NCBI GenBank assembly: GCA_963801195.1
Contig: CAWDDX010000007.1
Location: 1,426,001-1,490,000, forward strand
Origin: SZUA-36 sp963801195
GTDB taxonomy: Bacteria; Pseudomonadota; Gammaproteobacteria; Xanthomonadales; SZUA-36
Length of the DNA stretch: 64,000 nucleotides
Direction of reading: 5' to 3'
In this document: positions 26,955 through 36,203 of the stretch, piece after piece
Layout: each line of letters opens with the position of its first letter
Numbering within the stretch: the stretch's first letter is position 1
Notes under the pieces: model-generated
What the model saw: only the letters and a program-made list of their open reading frames with translations
Told to the model about the DNA's origin: nothing
Databases searched by the model: none
Position numbers and translations under genes: made by a program

Positions 26955-28218
26955 GGCGCTTGTCCGTATATTCAAATCCAGGCTTTTGCCGTTCGGCCTT
27001 GGCGTGTTGTGGTCCTGCTGCGTTGCTGTTGCCGCGGCCAATGCAGCCGAACCGGTCGAAGCGGAAGCGGCAAACTTCCCCGGTTCCGCTGTCCTGACCG
27101 GCATCGACGTACTTGAAAAAGAAGGTTTCAAACCACTCGCCGGCCACAATATTGGCCTGATCACGAACCAGACCGGTATCAATCGAAACGGGATCAGCGA
27201 TATCCAACTCCTGCATGCGGCAGGCAATGTCAATCTGCTCGCCATTTTTAACCCTGAACACGGTCTTTTTGGCAAGCTTGATGTGGAGTCGATTGAAAAC
27301 AGCCGGGATCCCGTCAGCGGTATAAATGTTTATAGTCTCTACGGCAGCACCCGCCGGCCAACCCGAGAGATGCTCAACGGCATCGATACGCTGGTGTTCG
27401 ACATCCAGGATATCGGCACCCGCTTCTATACCTATATTTCCACCATGGGAAATGCCATGCAGGCGGCAGCCGTAAACGGTGTGCGTTTCGTCGTGCTCGA
27501 CCGCCCCAACCCGATCAACGGTGTCACCGTCAGCGGACCGGTGCTGGACAAGGGCAAGCAGTCGTTTGTCGGTTTTCACCGTCTGCCGGTTCGCCACGGC
27601 ATGACCATCGGTGAACTCGCCCTTATGTTCAAAGCCGATTTGCAGCTCGATCTCGATCTCGAGGTCATCCCGCTCGAAGGCTGGAGACGGACGGAATATT
27701 TTGATGAAACGTTTCTGCCGTGGATTAACCCGTCCCCCAATATGCGCAGTCTGACCGAAGCCCTGCTCTATCCGGGTATCGGTCTGCTCGAAACCACCAA
27801 CCTGTCGGTAGGGCGCGGCACAGACACCCCCTTTGAATTGTTCGGCGCGCCCTGGCTCGATGGCGTACAACTGGCGGCGGACCTCAACCGGCTCAATTTG
27901 CCGGGCGTGGCCTTTTCTCCACTGCAATTCACACCCGATGCCAGCAAATATAAAGCTGAATTGTGTAACGGCGTTGCTATCCGTATCACCGACCGTACGC
28001 GCTTTGACCCGTTGCGTGCGGGTCTCGAGATTGCCGTTGAGTTGCAGCGGAGTTACCCGCGCCAATGGGAGATCGACAGTTATATCAGGCTGCTCGGCAG
28101 TGAAGCCGTGCTCGAGGCAATTCGCGGCGGGTCCGGCTACACCGAAATCCTGGCGATTTACACGCCCGCTCTCGAAGCATTCAAGCAGCGGCGTCTGCCG
28201 TACCTGATCTACCCCTAG
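26953..28218 (+). CDS. namZ: exo-beta-N-acetylmuramidase NamZ (DUF1343)
   Basis: About 421 residues of clear DUF1343. Motifs are NIGLITNQTGINRNG, FNPEHGLFG, FDIQDIGTRFYTYISTMG, DRPNPINGVTVSGPVLD and LYPGIGLLETTNLSVGRGTD. B. subtilis NamZ of this family releases MurNAc from the non-reducing ends of peptidoglycan fragments. The N-terminus is a signal peptide (LGVLWSCCVAVAAANAA), so it acts in the periplasm. The ATG at 26953 overlaps murQ's start; an ATG at 26941 (MESVMALV), with AGGG upstream, is an equal choice. The divergent murQ supports the MurNAc role. Confidence 0.9.
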   Translation: MALVRIFKSRLLPFGLGVLWSCCVAVAAANAAEPVEAEAANFPGSAVLTGIDVLEKEGFKPLAGHNIGLITNQTGINRNGISDIQLLHAAGNVNLLAIFNPEHGLFGKLDVESIENSRDPVSGINVYSLYGSTRRPTREMLNGIDTLVFDIQDIGTRFYTYISTMGNAMQAAAVNGVRFVVLDRPNPINGVTVSGPVLDKGKQSFVGFHRLPVRHGMTIGELALMFKADLQLDLDLEVIPLEGWRRTEYFDETFLPWINPSPNMRSLTEALLYPGIGLLETTNLSVGRGTDTPFELFGAPWLDGVQLAADLNRLNLPGVAFSPLQFTPDASKYKAELCNGVAIRITDRTRFDPLRAGLEIAVELQRSYPRQWEIDSYIRLLGSEAVLEAIRGGSGYTEILAIYTPALEAFKQRRLPYLIYP

Positions 28219-28294
28219 ACACGTTCCAAAGGCCTGTCCGGCTTTTCCGGCAAGCGCAAACGGCCTGTTTCCGCGTGGATGATGGCGGTCCGTG

Positions 28295-29101
28295 TCACAC
28301 ATCATGGCTGCGCCCGAACCTTTCTTTCAACGATTGGTTCTGCAAATGGGTCCAGTCGTAGTAATCCCTGTTTTTCAACTCGCCCGATGCAGCCTCGTCC
28401 AATAATACGGTCACCCTTTCATGCATCTGCAGCATGGACGCCGGGCACATCGCGGTAACCGGACCCTCGATCATTTTTGCGACCGCGCCGGCTTTCTTTG
28501 TGCCGGTCGCCAATAGCAGGATCCCACGTGCGTCCATGATGGTCGCAATACCCATGGTGAGCGCCAGCTTCGGCTGGAATTCGTCGGTCGAAAACAGCCG
28601 GCTGTTGTCCTCGACGGTTTGCCGGGTCAGGGTTTTGACCCGGGTCCTGGAGTTGAGGCTCGAACTGGGTTCGTTGAAGCCGATATGACCGTTGCCCCCA
28701 ATCCCAACGATCTGCAGATCGATACCGCCGGCGGCGAGTATTTTCTGTTCGTATCGCGGGCCGACCAGCACGGGGTTCTGGCCTTCCGCGCATTCCGGCA
28801 GAAAGGTGTTATGCGGGTCGATATCGACGTGGTCGAAAAACTCGCGCTTCATGTAGGCCCGGTAACTCTGCGGATTGTCGGGGGTGACGCCGAGGTATTC
28901 ATCGAGGTTGAAACTGCTTGTGCGTTTAAATGAAATTTCACCCGCCCGGTGCCTTGCCACCAGGCAGCGGTACAGCGCCAGTTGCGTTCCACCAGTGGCC
29001 AGACCCAGCACCGCCGCGGGAGACACACGCAGGAGTTCGGCCACCAGTTCCGCGCCCATCTCCGCAACACGCTCAGCACTTTTAAGAATAATGATTTCCA
29101 T
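28295..29101 (-). CDS. nagB: glucosamine-6-phosphate deaminase
   Basis: A 268-residue enzyme converting GlcN-6-phosphate to fructose-6-phosphate and ammonia. It has GLATGGTQLALYR (phosphate loop), FNLDEYLG (catalytic Asp) and GIGGNGHIGFNEP with the catalytic His and Glu. The length fits the NagB family; the C-terminal allosteric tail is not obvious. It overlaps nagA by one base on the same strand, and the unit continues upstream to the symporter, giving the order TonB receptor, symporter, nagA, nagB. Confidence 0.94.
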   Translation of the reverse strand: MEIIILKSAERVAEMGAELVAELLRVSPAAVLGLATGGTQLALYRCLVARHRAGEISFKRTSSFNLDEYLGVTPDNPQSYRAYMKREFFDHVDIDPHNTFLPECAEGQNPVLVGPRYEQKILAAGGIDLQIVGIGGNGHIGFNEPSSSLNSRTRVKTLTRQTVEDNSRLFSTDEFQPKLALTMGIATIMDARGILLLATGTKKAGAVAKMIEGPVTAMCPASMLQMHERVTVLLDEAASGELKNRDYYDWTHLQNQSLKERFGRSHDV

Positions 29102-30243
29102 TACCCGCCTTCCACGCCATCGATCCAGGTGCGGAACAGGTTCAACTCATCATCCACCTCGATGAGATTTGCCCGGTAACCCGCACGGATATACCCCAAC
29201 TCGCCCTCCATGCCCAGCGCGTGGGCGGGGTAAGTCGAACCCATCCGCAGCGCCTCCGTCGGGCTCAACCCGGTGAACCGGGCCGCGTTCCTGACCGCGC
29301 TGATCATGTTGAGATCGGACCCGGCCAGCGCCCCTGATTCCAGCCGGCAGCTGCCGTCAGAAACGGCAATCTCCTGCCCGTCAAAGCGGAAATGCCGGCT
29401 GCCTGATCCTACCGTCGCCATGGCATCGGTCACCAGTACCGAATAACCCTTGCGCTTGGCCGCCACCGCAACGGCGAAGGTGGCCGGGTGTATGTGCTGG
29501 CCATCGGCGATCATTCCGCACCAACTGTGCCGGTCCTCTAGCGCGGCGCCCACCATGCCCGGCTCACGGCTTTGCATCGGACCCATGGCATTGAACAGGT
29601 GTGTGAACCCGCGCAAACCGGCGGCCAGCGCCTCGCGGGTCTGCGCATAAGTTGCCGCACTGTGACCGCCAAACACATGCACGCCTTGCGCGGTCAGCCG
29701 CTTTATCATCGCGGGGCTGGTGCACTCGGGTGCGAGCGTGACCAACGTGACCGCCCCGGGCCGCGATGTGAGCAGTTCAAACGCAGCCTCGTCGAGTGGG
29801 CAAAATTTTTCCGACCGATGGATGCCGCTTTTATCCGGGTTCAGAAAAGGTCCCTCGAGATGGATACCGAGGACACCCGGAACCGCTGCGGAAATCGCTT
29901 GCCCGACCGCGGCGATCGCCTTTGTCATGGTTGCAAAATCGGTGCTGATCAAGGTCGGCAGGAAGCCGGTCGTGCCAAAGCGGCGGTGCGCCGCACCAAT
30001 GGTGCCCAGTGTTTCCAGCGTGGGTGCGTCGTTGAACATGAGGCCGCCACCACCATTGACTTGCAGGTCGATCAGGCCTGGCGCCAGCATGTGTCCGTCG
30101 AGGTCGTGATGTGCAGTAATTGAAGCGGGCAGATCGGTTTCCGGCAGTAACGCGGAAATTTTCCCGCCCTCCAATATCACGGCGAGACCGGTATGCAGGC
30201 CCTGCCCGTCAAACACACGGCCATTGACGAGCGCTTTGGTCAT
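29101..30243 (-). CDS. nagA: N-acetylglucosamine-6-phosphate deacetylase
   Basis: A 380-residue amidohydrolase that removes acetate from GlcNAc-6-phosphate, the product of MurQ and NagK. It has MLAPGLIDLQVNGGGG, LEGPFLNPDKSGIHR (metal Glu), HVFGGHSAATYAQ (metal His), FTHLFNAMGPMQSREPG, the catalytic Asp in VLVTDAMATVG, and the C-terminal ALGMEGELGYIRAGYRANL. It overlaps the symporter gene by 4 nt and nagB by 1 nt, so the operon is tightly coupled. Confidence 0.95.
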   Translation of the reverse strand: MTKALVNGRVFDGQGLHTGLAVILEGGKISALLPETDLPASITAHHDLDGHMLAPGLIDLQVNGGGGLMFNDAPTLETLGTIGAAHRRFGTTGFLPTLISTDFATMTKAIAAVGQAISAAVPGVLGIHLEGPFLNPDKSGIHRSEKFCPLDEAAFELLTSRPGAVTLVTLAPECTSPAMIKRLTAQGVHVFGGHSAATYAQTREALAAGLRGFTHLFNAMGPMQSREPGMVGAALEDRHSWCGMIADGQHIHPATFAVAVAAKRKGYSVLVTDAMATVGSGSRHFRFDGQEIAVSDGSCRLESGALAGSDLNMISAVRNAARFTGLSPTEALRMGSTYPAHALGMEGELGYIRAGYRANLIEVDDELNLFRTWIDGVEGG

Positions 30244-31748
30244 GACGGCATGTCCTTGGCTTCGGAATCAGGAGATGCGGGGTCCGCCGGTGTCAGCAAC
30301 TGGATCAGCCAGCCCGCAAGCCATGTCAGTAGAGAACCGACGGCGGCATACCAGGGCCAGTAAAGATCCGTACCGACCGCAAGCACTGTCAAACCTGCAA
30401 CACCGACGACAAAACCCATCAGGGCGGCCGGCTGTTTTACACGCTTGACCGTAACGGCCAACAAAAACAGGCCCAATACAGGACCGCTTGCAAAACCAGC
30501 AATTTTCAGGACATTGAACACCGTGCTTTCCGTCGTTCCGATGATCCCCACCAGCGTGGCAATGGTGACCTGCAATATACCAAATGCGGCGGTTGCAATG
30601 CGACCGGCACGGAGTTGCAAGGCCTGGGGAATCTCACGCTTGCGCAAAGGCAGCCAGATGTCGCTGATCAACGCGGTTGCCGAAGAGTTGAGCGAACTGG
30701 ACAGGGTCGACATGGCCGCCGCAAAAACCGCCGCCAGGGTCAAACCCGTGAGTCCGACCGGCATTGCATTGACGATGAAGTACGCGAACAGGCGGTCACC
30801 GTGTCCGTCCGCCATCGGATTAGCGCCGGGCGCCTGGGCATAGAACCCGGCCAGTGCAATACCGATGCACAGGAATACGGCGAATTGCAGAAAAACGATA
30901 AAGCCGCTGAACCCGAGACTCAAGGAAGCATCCCGCTGGCTTTTGGAGGAAAGGTAACGCTGCACCATCAACTGGTCGGTGCCATGTGTCGCCATGGTCA
31001 AAAATGCGCCACCGGCGACACCCGACCAGAACGTCATGCTGGGCTTGGTCAGGCTCAGGTCAAAATCGAAAAGACGGAGTTTATGCCCCTGTTCGGCAAA
31101 GTCCGCGAGGGCCGGCAAACCGCCCGGCATGTCCATGACGATGATCGTGAAAGCAACCACGGCACCCAGCATGTAAATGACAAACTGGATACCGTCGTTC
31201 CAGATGACGGACTTGGCGCCACCCACGAGCGTGTAAATGATGGTGATCAGGCCGAGCAGGATCACGGAAATGGTCAAATCCAGACCGAGCACGATCTGCA
31301 GCACCAGCGCGGTCAGAAAAAGCCGCAGTGCATCACTGAGGTTGCGTGTAATCAGAAACAGTACCGAGGTCAGGCGCCGGCTCAGCTTGCCGAAACGCGA
31401 CTCCAGCACTTCGTAGGCAGTGAAGTTCTCAGAGCGAAAATAGATCGGCAACAAAACGTAGATAATGATAAAGCGCCCGACGATGTAACCAATCGCAATC
31501 TGCAGAAAAGTGAGGTTACCATTCACGGCCGCCGGGATGCCGGGCAAACTCAGAAAGGTCACCGTGCTGGTTTCTGTTGCTACGATCGACAACAGCAGCA
31601 CACCCCAGGGCAACGAACGGCTGCCGAGGAAATAATCCGCCGACGTGCGCTGCCCGCGCCCGATCCACAAACCGAATGCCAGCACCGCCAGCAGGTAGGC
31701 AACCACGATCGAGGCGTCCAGCGGATGAATGTTCATGGAGAAGTTCAT
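30240..31748 (-). CDS. sodium:solute symporter (SSS family), probable amino-sugar uptake
   Basis: A 502-residue member of the SSS/SLC5 family with about 13-14 transmembrane segments. It has the N-terminal SADYFLGSRSLPW and VATETSTVTFLSLPG (sodium-site region), then ATHGTDQLMVQRYLSSKS and AAVFAAAMSTLSSSLNSSATA, all hallmarks of the LeuT-fold sodium symporters. It overlaps nagA by 4 nt, which makes GlcNAc, MurNAc or their small oligomers the likely cargo. It lies downstream of the TonB receptor, separated by a strong hairpin. Confidence 0.88.
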   Translation of the reverse strand: MNFSMNIHPLDASIVVAYLLAVLAFGLWIGRGQRTSADYFLGSRSLPWGVLLLSIVATETSTVTFLSLPGIPAAVNGNLTFLQIAIGYIVGRFIIIYVLLPIYFRSENFTAYEVLESRFGKLSRRLTSVLFLITRNLSDALRLFLTALVLQIVLGLDLTISVILLGLITIIYTLVGGAKSVIWNDGIQFVIYMLGAVVAFTIIVMDMPGGLPALADFAEQGHKLRLFDFDLSLTKPSMTFWSGVAGGAFLTMATHGTDQLMVQRYLSSKSQRDASLSLGFSGFIVFLQFAVFLCIGIALAGFYAQAPGANPMADGHGDRLFAYFIVNAMPVGLTGLTLAAVFAAAMSTLSSSLNSSATALISDIWLPLRKREIPQALQLRAGRIATAAFGILQVTIATLVGIIGTTESTVFNVLKIAGFASGPVLGLFLLAVTVKRVKQPAALMGFVVGVAGLTVLAVGTDLYWPWYAAVGSLLTWLAGWLIQLLTPADPASPDSEAKDMPS

Positions 31749-31776
31749 AACACGGTTTTCAGGCTCCTAAATTGCA

Positions 31777-31800
31777 ATCGGCCCGGGTTACCGGGCCGAT
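31777..31800 (-). terminator. hairpin between TonB receptor and symporter genes
   Basis: Perfect inverted repeat with 10-bp arms (ATCGGCCCGG and CCGGGCCGAT) and a 4-nt loop. It sits 46 nt after the TonB receptor stop and just before the symporter start. On the minus strand it is followed by TTGCAATTTAGG, which is only weakly U-rich, so a leaky terminator or an mRNA-stabilising hairpin between receptor and uptake genes fits better than a full stop. Confidence 0.55.
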
Positions 31801-31846
31801 CACAAACAAACAACGACTGATTAACCGGACATTAAGCCCGGTTGGC

Positions 31847-34810
31847 TCAGAAGATGAACTTGGCCATCAGCTGTATCCGCCGCGGGTTGAACCAGGATCT
31901 TGGCTCACCAAAGCGGCCGCCGTTGACCCTGGGATCGATGTCATAAGCGGTCTGGCTGTTAAACACGTTGAAAATATCAGCGCGCAGCTGGATGTTATAA
32001 CGGTCAGCGCTACCCAAATAGAAGTTCTGCGTATAGTTCAGATCCAGCTGGGTGTGTGCGCTGGTGCGACGTGAACCCGCAGGCTCGGCGTAACGGATGG
32101 TATCGCTGGTACTTCCGGTATACGCGCTGTAAAGCCTGTAATCCCACGCCTCCCAAGGCTGACCGGACTGGTACACAAGGTAAGCGCCGATACCTGCATT
32201 CCACTTCAGGTCGTAATAGCCGTAAATTTTGAACTGGTGAGGGCGGTCGCCACGCAATGTGCCATCCTTGAAGTTCCACAACTGGCGGCCCGCGCCATCG
32301 GCCAGGTTGGATGAGCCGATGAAAATATTTTGGTCATTGGACGTGGTCGTGTTGTCCTGGTCAAAGTTACCGGTGTATTCGCTGTACACGTATGAACCCT
32401 GCACGTAGAAATTATCACCGCGCCACTCGGCTTCGAGATTGAGCTCCCAGTAATCGGTATAGGCATCATCAAGTTGCGCGATAACGTAAGAGGAACCACC
32501 GACTTCCGCCCTGTACTCAGCCAGGTCCGGGATATACAGTTCCCTTGGAATTCCTGGAGGCGGATCGTAGTCTACCCGCGCGCTATTGTTGGTGTCTTCC
32601 CAGAAATTCCTGCCTTCGCGGTAACGGACGTGAGCCCGGCCAGTCAGACGGTCGGTAAACTCGTAGGTAGCGCCCAGAAGGAATTCATCGATATAACGCG
32701 GTTCGATGCCTTTCTGGAAGAATTTGCCCGACGAGGAACCCAATTGCTCGTAGAAAATATTGTTTCCGTTTTCATCAAAATAGCTACGGATTACCCTGCC
32801 GAGGTTGTTGCGCGCCCATGAAGCGGCCCTGGCCAGTGAACTGGCGGACGGATTGTAACGTGCATAGTTGGCAAACACCGTGGTCTTGTCATTGGCGTAC
32901 CAGTTGATGCCGAGACGCGGCTGGACCATGTCGCTAAAGCTGACTTTCTTCATCAGGTAGCGGTTTCCTTCGGCCAATTCGTAGCCCGACACGTTATTGT
33001 TATTCTTCTTCAGACCCTGGCCATAGAGCTTGTCTTCGCTGACAAGGAAACCCATGTTGAACTCGAAGTCTCTCCAGCTAATGGTGTCATTGATTTCGAA
33101 GTCCCTGGACTTGGTCTGCGAATTGATGTTTGCATACGGAAAACCGTCAAAGCTCGCCTGCTGGGTATCTGTCCGGTAATAGTAAGGCACGCCATTTATC
33201 GTATCCCGGCCGGCATAAACAGAGATGATGCCCCAGCCGTTCGATGACCTCAGCAGGTCTTCCTGGATTTTTTCCTGATGGTAGCCAAAGTGCAGATCGT
33301 GGGTCACGGTCCGGCCTTCGATAGTGTAGTCGTAACCGATTTCGAAACTCTGGCGGGAATAGTCCTGGCTATTGATCTGGCTTGCGCCACCGACGGCGCC
33401 GCCACCGGTCTTCACGCCATTTTCTACATAACCAAAGGCGTCGATCAGCGGCTGGATGAACGCAGGGTCACCATCTGAGGGTATCGGCACGTTGAAATAG
33501 CCCATGGTATCCAGTGCGGCGGTATTCAGGTTGTCACCGATCGAAAGCGGGAAATTTAACAGGTTATCGGGCAAGCTGGAGGTATTGAGCTGGAAATCCG
33601 TAAATTTGAAATAGGCATTGCTCTGGTCATTGATGACCCATGAACCTTCAAAGATGCCGATATCCTGCGACGACTCGTCACCGACCGACAACGAAGCCGC
33701 CTCGTAGGTGCCAACACTGGCGTTCTCCGCGGTGGTATCGGAAGTACGGTAGCTGGCGTCGAACAACAAAGCGTCCGTCGGCGCCCATGTCAGCTTGCCA
33801 AAGTATTCGTCCTTGACGCTCTTGTAATTGGGTACTTCACCGTATGCGTTGGCGCCGTTGTCACGTTTGACTTCAGGACGGTAGTAGGAACCGTAAAAAT
33901 ACAGTTTTTCCTTGATGATGGGTCCGCCGATACTGGCCACGATCCACGATTTGTCCTCGTCGAAATCCTGGGCGGTATCATTTTTCCGGGAACTGGTCAT
34001 GCCTGCCGTTTGTGTCTGGTAGCTGGCGCTGCCATGGAACTCGTCGGTACCGGATTTGCTGATCGTATTGATCTTGAAACCACCGGAGCGGTTGAAGCCG
34101 ATTGCCTTCGCACCACCGCGGACGATAGACACCTGGTCAATGTCATGGGTGGACGGTTCGGCAGAAAGGGTGCCGAACAATGGTAGAGAAACGTCGACGC
34201 CGTCAAACTGGTAAGTGTTGTCCTGGCCGCTGCCGCCCGCGCTCGGGCCACGAACCGTGTCCTCGGAGTACTGCACACCTGGAATCAACTTGACCAGGTC
34301 GCGGTATTCCTGACCCACTGGCAAGGCGTCAAACGTATCATTGCTAATCGCTGCTGAAATGGATGCATCACCGGTCGTCGCCGACAACATGCTTGTGCCA
34401 ACAACCACGACCTCCTCCATCACGGCCTCGCTCGCGGAAAAATCTACCGCAAGATTGATGAACGCCCGCTGCTGCAACAGCACTTCGGTCTGACGAACCC
34501 GGGTTGAACCGTCTTTCAGCGTATAGGTGACGGTATAGGTGCCCACGGGCAAAAACGGCAGCGAATAGTCACCGTTGGCCGATGTCGTATCGGTACGCAT
34601 GCCCGGCAAATTCGGGCTGGTTGCCTCAATGCTGACGTCAGCAACGGGCGAACCATCGCTCGCATCGGTCACCTTACCGGCGATCTCACCGGTCTGTTGC
34701 GCAAGCAGTGGTGTGGTAAAAAATGCCGCTATGATGCCGACCAACATCAGCACCCATAACGCCTTGCTTTCTTTTACTAGCGATCTTCTCAACATTGATT
34801 GACTCGTCAT
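31847..34810 (-). CDS. TonB-dependent outer-membrane receptor with N-terminal carboxypeptidase-regulatory-like domain
   Basis: A 987-residue receptor. A signal peptide (ending TTPLLAQQ) is followed by a beta-sandwich CarboxypepD-reg-like domain (about residues 40-130; GEIAGKVTDASDGSPVADVS), a TonB-box-like VVVVGTSML, a plug domain (about 150-290; LVKLIPGVQYSEDTVRG) and a 22-strand barrel ending in Phe (AKFIF). This 'Oar/SusC-like' design imports oligosaccharides or peptides too large for porins. It is the first gene of a unit with the symporter, nagA and nagB, so muropeptides or chito-oligosaccharides are likely ligands. No SusD-like lipoprotein is present. Confidence 0.88.
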   Translation of the reverse strand: MTSQSMLRRSLVKESKALWVLMLVGIIAAFFTTPLLAQQTGEIAGKVTDASDGSPVADVSIEATSPNLPGMRTDTTSANGDYSLPFLPVGTYTVTYTLKDGSTRVRQTEVLLQQRAFINLAVDFSASEAVMEEVVVVGTSMLSATTGDASISAAISNDTFDALPVGQEYRDLVKLIPGVQYSEDTVRGPSAGGSGQDNTYQFDGVDVSLPLFGTLSAEPSTHDIDQVSIVRGGAKAIGFNRSGGFKINTISKSGTDEFHGSASYQTQTAGMTSSRKNDTAQDFDEDKSWIVASIGGPIIKEKLYFYGSYYRPEVKRDNGANAYGEVPNYKSVKDEYFGKLTWAPTDALLFDASYRTSDTTAENASVGTYEAASLSVGDESSQDIGIFEGSWVINDQSNAYFKFTDFQLNTSSLPDNLLNFPLSIGDNLNTAALDTMGYFNVPIPSDGDPAFIQPLIDAFGYVENGVKTGGGAVGGASQINSQDYSRQSFEIGYDYTIEGRTVTHDLHFGYHQEKIQEDLLRSSNGWGIISVYAGRDTINGVPYYYRTDTQQASFDGFPYANINSQTKSRDFEINDTISWRDFEFNMGFLVSEDKLYGQGLKKNNNNVSGYELAEGNRYLMKKVSFSDMVQPRLGINWYANDKTTVFANYARYNPSASSLARAASWARNNLGRVIRSYFDENGNNIFYEQLGSSSGKFFQKGIEPRYIDEFLLGATYEFTDRLTGRAHVRYREGRNFWEDTNNSARVDYDPPPGIPRELYIPDLAEYRAEVGGSSYVIAQLDDAYTDYWELNLEAEWRGDNFYVQGSYVYSEYTGNFDQDNTTTSNDQNIFIGSSNLADGAGRQLWNFKDGTLRGDRPHQFKIYGYYDLKWNAGIGAYLVYQSGQPWEAWDYRLYSAYTGSTSDTIRYAEPAGSRRTSAHTQLDLNYTQNFYLGSADRYNIQLRADIFNVFNSQTAYDIDPRVNGGRFGEPRSWFNPRRIQLMAKFIF

Positions 34811-35004
34811 GATGTAGTACCCGCTCGAATGATTAAGTTAAGAAATTGTTATTGCTTTGTGGCTAAAATAGCATTACCGGCGAGAAAGTAAAGAATTATT
34901 TATTCCTTTGTGCTATTTTTTCGACCTTGAAATCAAGGTTTGCCGGTGCATTCCGGAGTATTCCGCGATTCACGGGCCAAGCCACGCAAAACGATGGAAC
35001 ATGA
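34811..35004. promoter_or_regulatory. divergent promoter region with candidate operator
   Basis: This 194-nt AT-rich gap separates the TonB receptor (-) from the amidase gene (+). It must hold both promoters. It contains an inverted-repeat site AGAATTATTTATTCC (34892-34906) that matches, at 13 of 15 positions, a perfect palindrome at 36062-36076 upstream of the dipeptide epimerase. A second short palindrome GCTAAAATAGC lies at 34862-34872. The regulator is unknown; the RpiR-family gene at 60078 is a candidate by function only. Confidence 0.45.
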
Positions 35005-35970
35005 ATGACTGAAATAGAACCCCGCACCAGGTATTGCGTAAGGCATTTGGTTGCCCCGGCGACACTTTTGGCCCTGCTGGCAAACTGTCTCGTGCTTTTG
35101 TCCGGCTGCGCCTCGCAAAATGCCGTGGTGGTTCCATCCGTTAACCAGGACACGCGGGTCAGGATCATTGTCATCCATCACACCAGCAGCAATTTCCAGG
35201 ACTCACTCAATATCCTGACAAAGGACTCCGGCAACCCCGTCAGTTCGCATTACCTGGTACCGGAACCCAACGATGCCAGTTACACGGATAACAAATTGAA
35301 GCTCTACAAGCTGGTGCCGGAAGAAGACCGCGCCTGGCACGCCGGCAAAAGTTACTGGGCGGGCAAAACCGCATTGAATGACATGTCCGTCGGTATCGAG
35401 ATAGTCAACCAGACCTACTGCCGCAAATCGGAACTGGCGACTCCAGCGGATGCAACCGATCAGGCACCGGACACCATCTGTTTTTACCCGGATTTTGCCG
35501 AATCGCAAATGCAAATGCTGATCGATCTGCTCAAGGGCATCACGGCGCGTCACACCGAGGTCAAACCGACCGACATCGTCGGCCACTCGGATATCGCACC
35601 ACAGCGGAAAATCGATCCGGGCCCGCGCTTTCCGTGGCAGAGGCTCTACCAACTTGGTTTTGGCGCCTGGTTCGACGACGATACCGTCTTTAAGTACTGG
35701 GAACAGTTTCGGCTGCACCAGCCGCCGACGCTGACATTGCAGACCGCTTTACACGAATACGGCTATGAAATCGAGCTGAACGGTATGCACGACGAGCAGT
35801 CCCGCAACGTGGTGCGTGCATTCCAGATGCATTTCCGGCCCTGGCTGGTGAACCGCGAGTTCGACGCCGAGACCGTCGCCATCCTCTATGCACTGCTGGA
35901 AAAGTACCGTCCTGAAAAGCTCGAACTGCTGCAGTCCATGGATGAATCGCCGGCGGCGGCCGGGGGCTAG
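35005..35970 (+). CDS. amiD: AmiD-like N-acetylmuramoyl-L-alanine amidase lipoprotein
   Basis: A 321-residue lipoprotein with lipobox LLSGC (Cys at about residue 35). The Amidase_2 (PGRP-like zinc) domain (about 50-215) has VIVIHHTSSN-type metal His (here RIIVIHHTSSN), WHAGKSYW, NDMSVGIEIVN and GHSDIAPQRKIDPGPRFPW. The C-terminal peptidoglycan-binding helices span about residues 240-305. AmiD cuts the MurNAc-L-Ala bond of muropeptides at the outer membrane, freeing peptide from sugar. This feeds both the sugar genes upstream and the peptide enzymes downstream. Confidence 0.9.
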   Translation: MTEIEPRTRYCVRHLVAPATLLALLANCLVLLSGCASQNAVVVPSVNQDTRVRIIVIHHTSSNFQDSLNILTKDSGNPVSSHYLVPEPNDASYTDNKLKLYKLVPEEDRAWHAGKSYWAGKTALNDMSVGIEIVNQTYCRKSELATPADATDQAPDTICFYPDFAESQMQMLIDLLKGITARHTEVKPTDIVGHSDIAPQRKIDPGPRFPWQRLYQLGFGAWFDDDTVFKYWEQFRLHQPPTLTLQTALHEYGYEIELNGMHDEQSRNVVRAFQMHFRPWLVNREFDAETVAILYALLEKYRPEKLELLQSMDESPAAAGG

Positions 35971-36061
35971 AGGCCTGCCCTGTGCGAATTATATATTCAC
36001 TGCCAGACCGTTTGAACGGCGGTGACAAAAATGTTTGTTGTGCTGTGGGATACACAGTTTT

Positions 36062-36076
36062 AGAATAATTTATTCT
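36062..36076. promoter_or_regulatory. perfect palindrome upstream of the dipeptide epimerase, candidate operator
   Basis: AGAATAATTTATTCT is a perfect inverted repeat with 7-bp arms, 128 nt before the epimerase start and in the 233-nt gap after the amidase. A near copy lies in the TonB receptor/amidase promoter region at 34892-34906. Two such sites in adjacent promoters of one pathway suggest a shared transcription factor. Confidence 0.4.
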
Positions 36077-36203
36077 TGATAGCTGAATATTTCCGCCCTG
36101 CCCGGCGCATTTGGGGAATATTAAAACATAGTATCAAAACGTCCGGGCCGGTTGCAGACAGGCAACGAGCGGCACTTATCCATCAGATTATGGTGACCAT
36201 GAA

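Noticed and set aside
26938..28305. 455-codon open frame antisense to namZ
   Set aside because: It mirrors the strongly matching DUF1343 gene; long antisense frames are expected at this GC content, and its protein shows no motif.
30615..31820. 401-codon open frame antisense to the sodium symporter
   Set aside because: Very rich in Gln, Arg and His, as expected for the reverse of a hydrophobic membrane protein gene.
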